Of a DNA stretch of 34,955 nucleotides, positions 31,307 to 34,955 are shown piece by piece; position 1 is the stretch's first letter, and the number at the start of each line of letters is the position of its first letter. This stretch comes from Bacteroidales bacterium (GTDB lineage Bacteria; Bacteroidota; Bacteroidia; Bacteroidales; VadinHA17): contig JALOMO010000038.1 of NCBI GenBank assembly GCA_025455395.1, forward strand, positions 1 to 34,955. Direction: 5' to 3'. Below the pieces are notes generated by a model, which saw only the letters and a program-made list of their open reading frames with translations, ran no database searches and was not told where the DNA came from. A program made the position numbers and the translations under genes.

Positions 31307-32207
31307 TTATCGCCACTGTCTTGCCGGCAAAGAGGTGCCTGTTGCCAAGCACGGCTGCCAGAGGCACTGCTGATGAAGGCTCGATTATGATCTTCATCCT
31401 CTCCCATACAAGCCGCATGGCTTCTTTTATATCCTCCTCACTGACGGTCAGGATATCATCTGCCTTTTTGCTGATGACTGTAAATGTTCTTTCGCAAAGT
31501 GATGTAAGGAGTCCGTCGGCTATTGTTCGCGGCGGCAATGCCGGCTGCAGTGTTCCGGTATGCAATGATCTTGCAGCGTCATCAGCAAGGATTGGTTCTG
31601 CGCCGTAGATCTTTATCGAGGGAGCCAGGTGGCGGGCAGTGATGGCAGTGCCGCTGAGGAGGCCGCCGCCGCCGACAGGAGCCAGCACGGCGTCAGGGGA
31701 CGGGTGGTCTGTCAGCAGCTCCAGCGCCGCCGTGCCCTGCCCGGCGATAATATTAAAGTTGTCAAAAGGATGTATCATGGTGGCGCCGGTACGCCTGATG
31801 ATTTCGGCGGCGGCGGCCTCCCTCGCTGCCAGCGTGGGCTCACAGAAGGTTATCTCAGCCCCGTAGCCAGCCACAGCCCTCTTCTTCACCTCCGGCGCCG
31901 TGGAGGGCATCACGATGCAGGCCCTTACCCCCCTCGATACAGCAGCAAGAGCCAGTGCCGCAGCATGATTACCCGATGAATGGGTGACAACACCACGCCG
32001 GCGATCCTCCTCATTAAGGCTCAGGACGGCATTGGTGGCTCCCCTGAACTTGAATGCCCCTACCTTCTGGAAGTTCTCACACTTGAACAGGAGATGAGCC
32101 CCTGCGATAGCGTCAAGCTGCCGTGAGGTGAGGACGGGTGTGCGGTGCACAAAGGGAGCTATAGCCTCTGAGGCTGCAACAACATCTTTAAATTCAGGTA
32201 TATACAT
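31251..32207 (-). CDS. Threonine dehydratase / serine racemase-like PLP enzyme
   Basis: 318 residues of fold-type II PLP enzymes. The Schiff-base lysine is Lys53 (FKFRGATNA), the substrate loop SSGNHAAAL (77-85), and a glycine-rich phosphate loop GGGGLLSG follows. There is no C-terminal ACT regulatory domain, so it is the short form that includes catabolic threonine dehydratase and serine racemase. Reaction: either threonine to 2-oxobutanoate and ammonia, or serine racemisation and dehydration. The usual SSGNHGQ is SSGNHAA here, so specificity may be altered. It lies downstream of hppA on the same strand, but a terminator hairpin separates them. Confidence 0.88.
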   Translation of the reverse strand: MYIPEFKDVVAASEAIAPFVHRTPVLTSRQLDAIAGAHLLFKCENFQKVGAFKFRGATNAVLSLNEEDRRRGVVTHSSGNHAAALALAAVSRGVRACIVMPSTAPEVKKRAVAGYGAEITFCEPTLAAREAAAAEIIRRTGATMIHPFDNFNIIAGQGTAALELLTDHPSPDAVLAPVGGGGLLSGTAITARHLAPSIKIYGAEPILADDAARSLHTGTLQPALPPRTIADGLLTSLCERTFTVISKKADDILTVSEEDIKEAMRLVWERMKIIIEPSSAVPLAAVLGNRHLFAGKTVAIIISGGNVDLAKLPFGQHA

Positions 32208-32229
32208 CTTGTCTAATCTAAAAATGTAA

Positions 32230-32250
32230 CGACGCCCAAGTTGGGCGTCG
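32230..32250 (-). terminator. Terminator hairpin downstream of hppA
   Basis: A perfect 9-base-pair stem CGACGCCCA/TGGGCGTCG with a 3-base loop, followed on the minus strand by TTACATTTTTAG. It lies 22 bases after the hppA stop, as an intrinsic terminator, and before the dehydratase start. The T-run is imperfect. Confidence 0.6.
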
Positions 32251-32271
32251 CCACATCATATTACTGACAAA

Positions 32272-34566
32272 TTAACCAATTATGCTCCATGCCACTGTCA
32301 GACCCGCCATTACAACGGAAACCATTGACATGAGCTTGATCAGGATATTGAGTGACGGACCTGAGGTGTCCTTAAAGGGGTCACCTACAGTGTCACCTAC
32401 CACACCGGCTTTGTGAGATTCGCTCTTCTTACCGCCGTAGTTACCCTTCTCAATAAATTTCTTGGCATTATCCCACGCACCACCGGCATTGTTAAGCATG
32501 CTTGCAAGAGTGAAGCCTGCGGTCATGCCTCCGACGAGCAACCCCGTAACCCCGGCTACACCGAGTGTGAGGCCTGTCACCAGCGGCACTGCTATGGCAA
32601 GCAGCGATGGCAGGAGCATCTCACGCTGCGCTCCTTTTGTTGAGATAGCGACGCACTTCGCATATTCTGGTTTACCTGTTCCCTCCATGATACCGGGTAT
32701 CTCGCGGAACTGACGTCTCACCTCGTCAACCATGCTGCCTGCAGCACGACCGACAGCCTTCATTGACAGCGCGCTGAAGAGGAATGCCATCATTGCACCT
32801 ATGAATATGCCTCCGAGAAGCATCGGGTTGAATACCGACAGATCATACGCTGCCACAAAGTCCTTTATTTCCGCTGCGTTAACGCTTACAGCCGTCATCC
32901 CTTCAGGGATAGAAGTGGGAGCCGTGCTCCTGTAAAACAGCACATCACCTACCTGCCTGAACCCTTCGGCTGACTCATCTGCGAGACGTCCCAGCCACAG
33001 TTTAACCTCCTCCATGTATGCGGCTACAAGAGCCATTGCTGTGAGAGCAGCTGAGCCTATTGCAAAACCTTTGCCTGTAGCTGCAGTTGTGTTGCCGAGC
33101 ATATCGAGTGCGTCTGTACGCTCACGTACCTCTTTGGGCAGGTGCGACATCTCCGCATTACCCCCGGCGTTATCTGCTATCGGTCCAAAGGCGTCAGTAG
33201 CCAGCGTGATGCCCAGTGTTGAGAGCATACCTACTGCTGCGAAACCGATGCCGTATACACCGCTGGGGAAGCTGCTGAAGCCGCCGGCAAAACCGTAAGC
33301 AGCAATGATGGCGGCAACGATGGTAAGTACTGGTACCCATGATGACATCATCCCCACAGCCATACCTTCAATAATGGTTGTTGCGGGTCCCTGTTGTGTC
33401 TGTTTTGCTATACCCTTGGTAGGACCGTATTCATCTGAGGTGAAGTACTCTGTTGACTGGCCTATAATGACTCCGGCAGCAAGACCTGCTACCACAGCAC
33501 CGAATATACCCCATGTAATCCATCCCGTGAAAGCCATCACAGCAAGGGCAACCAGGATAAGTGCCGAGCTGCCGCCTGTACCGAGCAGCAAAGCATTAAG
33601 CAGGTTCTTCTGTGTGGCTTTTTCCTGGGTGCGAACCATATAAACGCCTGCTATCGAAAGAAGTATCCCGATCGAAGCAACGATCATCGGTGCGATGACG
33701 AACTTCATCTGTTCTGCGGCAGTTATTGCCGGCAGGGCTGCTCCGAGAGCGGCAGTAGCCAGTATCGACCCGGCATATGATTCATAGAGGTCTGCGCCCA
33801 TCCCGGCCACATCACCCACATTGTCACCAACGTTATCTGCAATGGTTGCAGGGTTGCGCGGGTCATCCTCGGGGATGCCTGCCTCCACCTTGCCTACCAG
33901 GTCAGCACCTACATCAGCAGCTTTGGTGAAGATACCGCCGCCTACGCGAGCAAAGAGAGCCTGTGTTGAGGCACCCATCCCGAATGTAAGCATCGTGGCA
34001 GTGATCTCAATCATCTTCTGATGCTCATCTGTGCCGGCATGAACAAATGTCAGTCCGAGCCATTTCATCCCCTCAGCCATATGTTCAGGACTGAAGACTA
34101 CATTGTTCAGGAAGATGAACCAGATTGCTATATCAAGCAGTCCGAACCCGACAACTACAAGGCCCATGACAGCTCCGCTCCGGAACGCTATCTTGAGTCC
34201 CTGGTTGAGAGAGACAGATGCTCCCTGCGCTGTGCGTGATGATGCATGAGTTGCTGTCTTCATACCCAGATACCCGCACAGGCCTGAAAAGAATCCTCCT
34301 GTAAGGAAAGCTACCGGTACAAAGGGATTCTGAACGCCTATATAGGCAAGGAATGACAGAAGGATGACAAGTACCACGAACACGATTGTCACAACCCTGT
34401 ATTGCCGTCCGAGGTATGCCATGGCACCTTCCCTGACATACTGAGCAATCTCCTGCATACGGTCATTACCCGCAGGGGCTTTCATCATCCCGCGATAGAA
34501 GATCCAGGCAAATAGTAAAGCCAGCACCGCTGAGATGGGTGCAATCCAGAACAAGCTATCAATCAT
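32272..34566 (-). CDS. hppA: Membrane-bound pyrophosphatase (H+ or Na+ pumping)
   Basis: 764 residues, about 16 helices. Substrate loops are intact: ADVGADLVGKVEAGIPEDDP (218-237), DNVGDNVGDVAGMGADLYES (244-263), DAFGPIADNAGGNAEMSHL and GVVGDTVGDPFKDTSGPSLN. The stretch GNTTAATGKG (491-500) has alanine, not lysine, in the position that marks the potassium-dependent class. PPi hydrolysis drives H+ or Na+ out of the cytoplasm; Bacteroidota relatives include Na+ pumps and Na+/H+ dual pumps, so the ion is open. A long polar insert lies at about 520-575. Likely a major energy device in an anaerobe. Confidence 0.95.
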   Translation of the reverse strand: MIDSLFWIAPISAVLALLFAWIFYRGMMKAPAGNDRMQEIAQYVREGAMAYLGRQYRVVTIVFVVLVILLSFLAYIGVQNPFVPVAFLTGGFFSGLCGYLGMKTATHASSRTAQGASVSLNQGLKIAFRSGAVMGLVVVGFGLLDIAIWFIFLNNVVFSPEHMAEGMKWLGLTFVHAGTDEHQKMIEITATMLTFGMGASTQALFARVGGGIFTKAADVGADLVGKVEAGIPEDDPRNPATIADNVGDNVGDVAGMGADLYESYAGSILATAALGAALPAITAAEQMKFVIAPMIVASIGILLSIAGVYMVRTQEKATQKNLLNALLLGTGGSSALILVALAVMAFTGWITWGIFGAVVAGLAAGVIIGQSTEYFTSDEYGPTKGIAKQTQQGPATTIIEGMAVGMMSSWVPVLTIVAAIIAAYGFAGGFSSFPSGVYGIGFAAVGMLSTLGITLATDAFGPIADNAGGNAEMSHLPKEVRERTDALDMLGNTTAATGKGFAIGSAALTAMALVAAYMEEVKLWLGRLADESAEGFRQVGDVLFYRSTAPTSIPEGMTAVSVNAAEIKDFVAAYDLSVFNPMLLGGIFIGAMMAFLFSALSMKAVGRAAGSMVDEVRRQFREIPGIMEGTGKPEYAKCVAISTKGAQREMLLPSLLAIAVPLVTGLTLGVAGVTGLLVGGMTAGFTLASMLNNAGGAWDNAKKFIEKGNYGGKKSESHKAGVVGDTVGDPFKDTSGPSLNILIKLMSMVSVVMAGLTVAWSIIG

Positions 34567-34668
34567 AACATTGGTTTTATTGGTTTAACAATTCTTCCGA
34601 AAAATATCAGGAGCCGATATTACGAAAAAAAAATGAAACCAATAACCTGACCGTGAAATAGCGGTATA

Positions 34669-34955
34669 CTATTTTTTGTTCCTGACATACTTATCCATCC
34701 AGTTAAGATACTCCCAGTGCATATGAAGGAGCGACTCACGGGCTGAATAACCGTGGGCTTCAGAAGGAAGGAGAACCAGTCTTACAGTGGCTCCTGCCCC
34801 CTTGAGTGCGGCATAGTACCTCTCACTCTGTATCGGGAAGGTACCCTGGTTGTCATCAGCCATGCCATGGATCAACAGGATTGGATCCTTGACCTTGGTG
34901 ACATGCGAGAAAGGTGACATCTCAAGGTAGAGCTCAGGTGCCTCCCAGAAGCTGC
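34669..34955 (-). CDS. Partial S9 (prolyl oligopeptidase-type) peptidase, C-terminus
   Basis: The reading frame enters from the right edge; the visible 95 residues are the end of the alpha/beta-hydrolase domain. The catalytic Asp is in LIHGMADDN and the catalytic His in PSEAHGYSARES. The first visible residues SFWEAPELYLEMSPFSHV belong to the lid side of the fold. The missing part would hold the nucleophile GxSxGG and the propeller. It would cleave short peptides, probably outside the cytoplasm, as with most Bacteroidota S9 enzymes; the signal peptide is beyond the window. Confidence 0.9.
   Translation of the reverse strand, partial: SFWEAPELYLEMSPFSHVTKVKDPILLIHGMADDNQGTFPIQSERYYAALKGAGATVRLVLLPSEAHGYSARESLLHMHWEYLNWMDKYVRNKK

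Noticed and set aside
1-34955. CRISPR array, tRNA, rRNA or insertion sequence
   Set aside because: No regularly spaced direct repeats, cloverleaf-like segment, rRNA core sequence or transposase frame was seen on either strand.

Overview
The window looks like chromosomal DNA from a Bacteroidota organism, probably an anaerobic Bacteroidales or Marinilabiliales-type lineage. Three things point that way. Several genes have promoters of the Bacteroidota form (TTG near -33, TAnnTTTG near -7). There is a conserved block of a small membrane protein, mutL, two rhomboids and an exo/endonuclease-phosphatase protein. There are many short-signal lipoproteins with a serine or alanine before the lipid cysteine. 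No rRNA, tRNA, CRISPR array, phage gene or transposase was seen.

Layout. 1-2930 (minus): a cut-off membrane protein, DUF190, the fluoride channel crcB, a pirin and a membrane-anchored metallo-hydrolase. 3293-10043 (plus): a self-contained efflux operon of TetR regulator, TolC-like outer-membrane protein, HlyD-like lipoprotein, two ABC ATPases and two ABC-2 permeases. Most of its junctions are overlapping stop/start codons, and a near-perfect palindrome overlaps its promoter. 10048-10896 (minus): a secreted EEP-family lipoprotein. 10931-13528 (plus): a SAM-I-type riboswitch ahead of the sulfur-assimilation set HcyBio (DUF39), NIL-ferredoxin and UPF0280, which in methanogens makes homocysteine. 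13542-18396 (minus): glpD, an alkyl-DHAP-synthase-like flavoprotein and an FGGY kinase, apparently one operon for glycerol-phosphate-like substrates. 18472-20754 (minus): a membrane protein, a winged-helix regulator and creD, with a duplicated palindromic operator candidate.

21863-24704 is the accessory-looking part. It is AT-richer and holds two copies of a 128-bp hairpin repeat around a pair of tiny membrane-protein genes. It also holds a lipoprotein with a cysteine-dense hydrophobic C-terminus, a further tiny membrane protein, and a small HTH regulator that shares a mirrored promoter region with a divergent membrane-protein gene. This is my best candidate for an undescribed system; bacteriocin/immunity or a membrane-associated peptide system is inference only.

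25110-34955 returns to core genes: a flavodoxin, a lipoprotein, the pre-mutL membrane protein with seven-base repeats, mutL, two rhomboids, a membrane EEP protein, a threonine-dehydratase-like enzyme, a membrane pyrophosphatase and the tail of an S9 peptidase. The MutL here lacks the conserved segment that normally carries the NLFFNxPARRKF motif, with the reading frame kept. That is either a striking variant or an assembly artefact.
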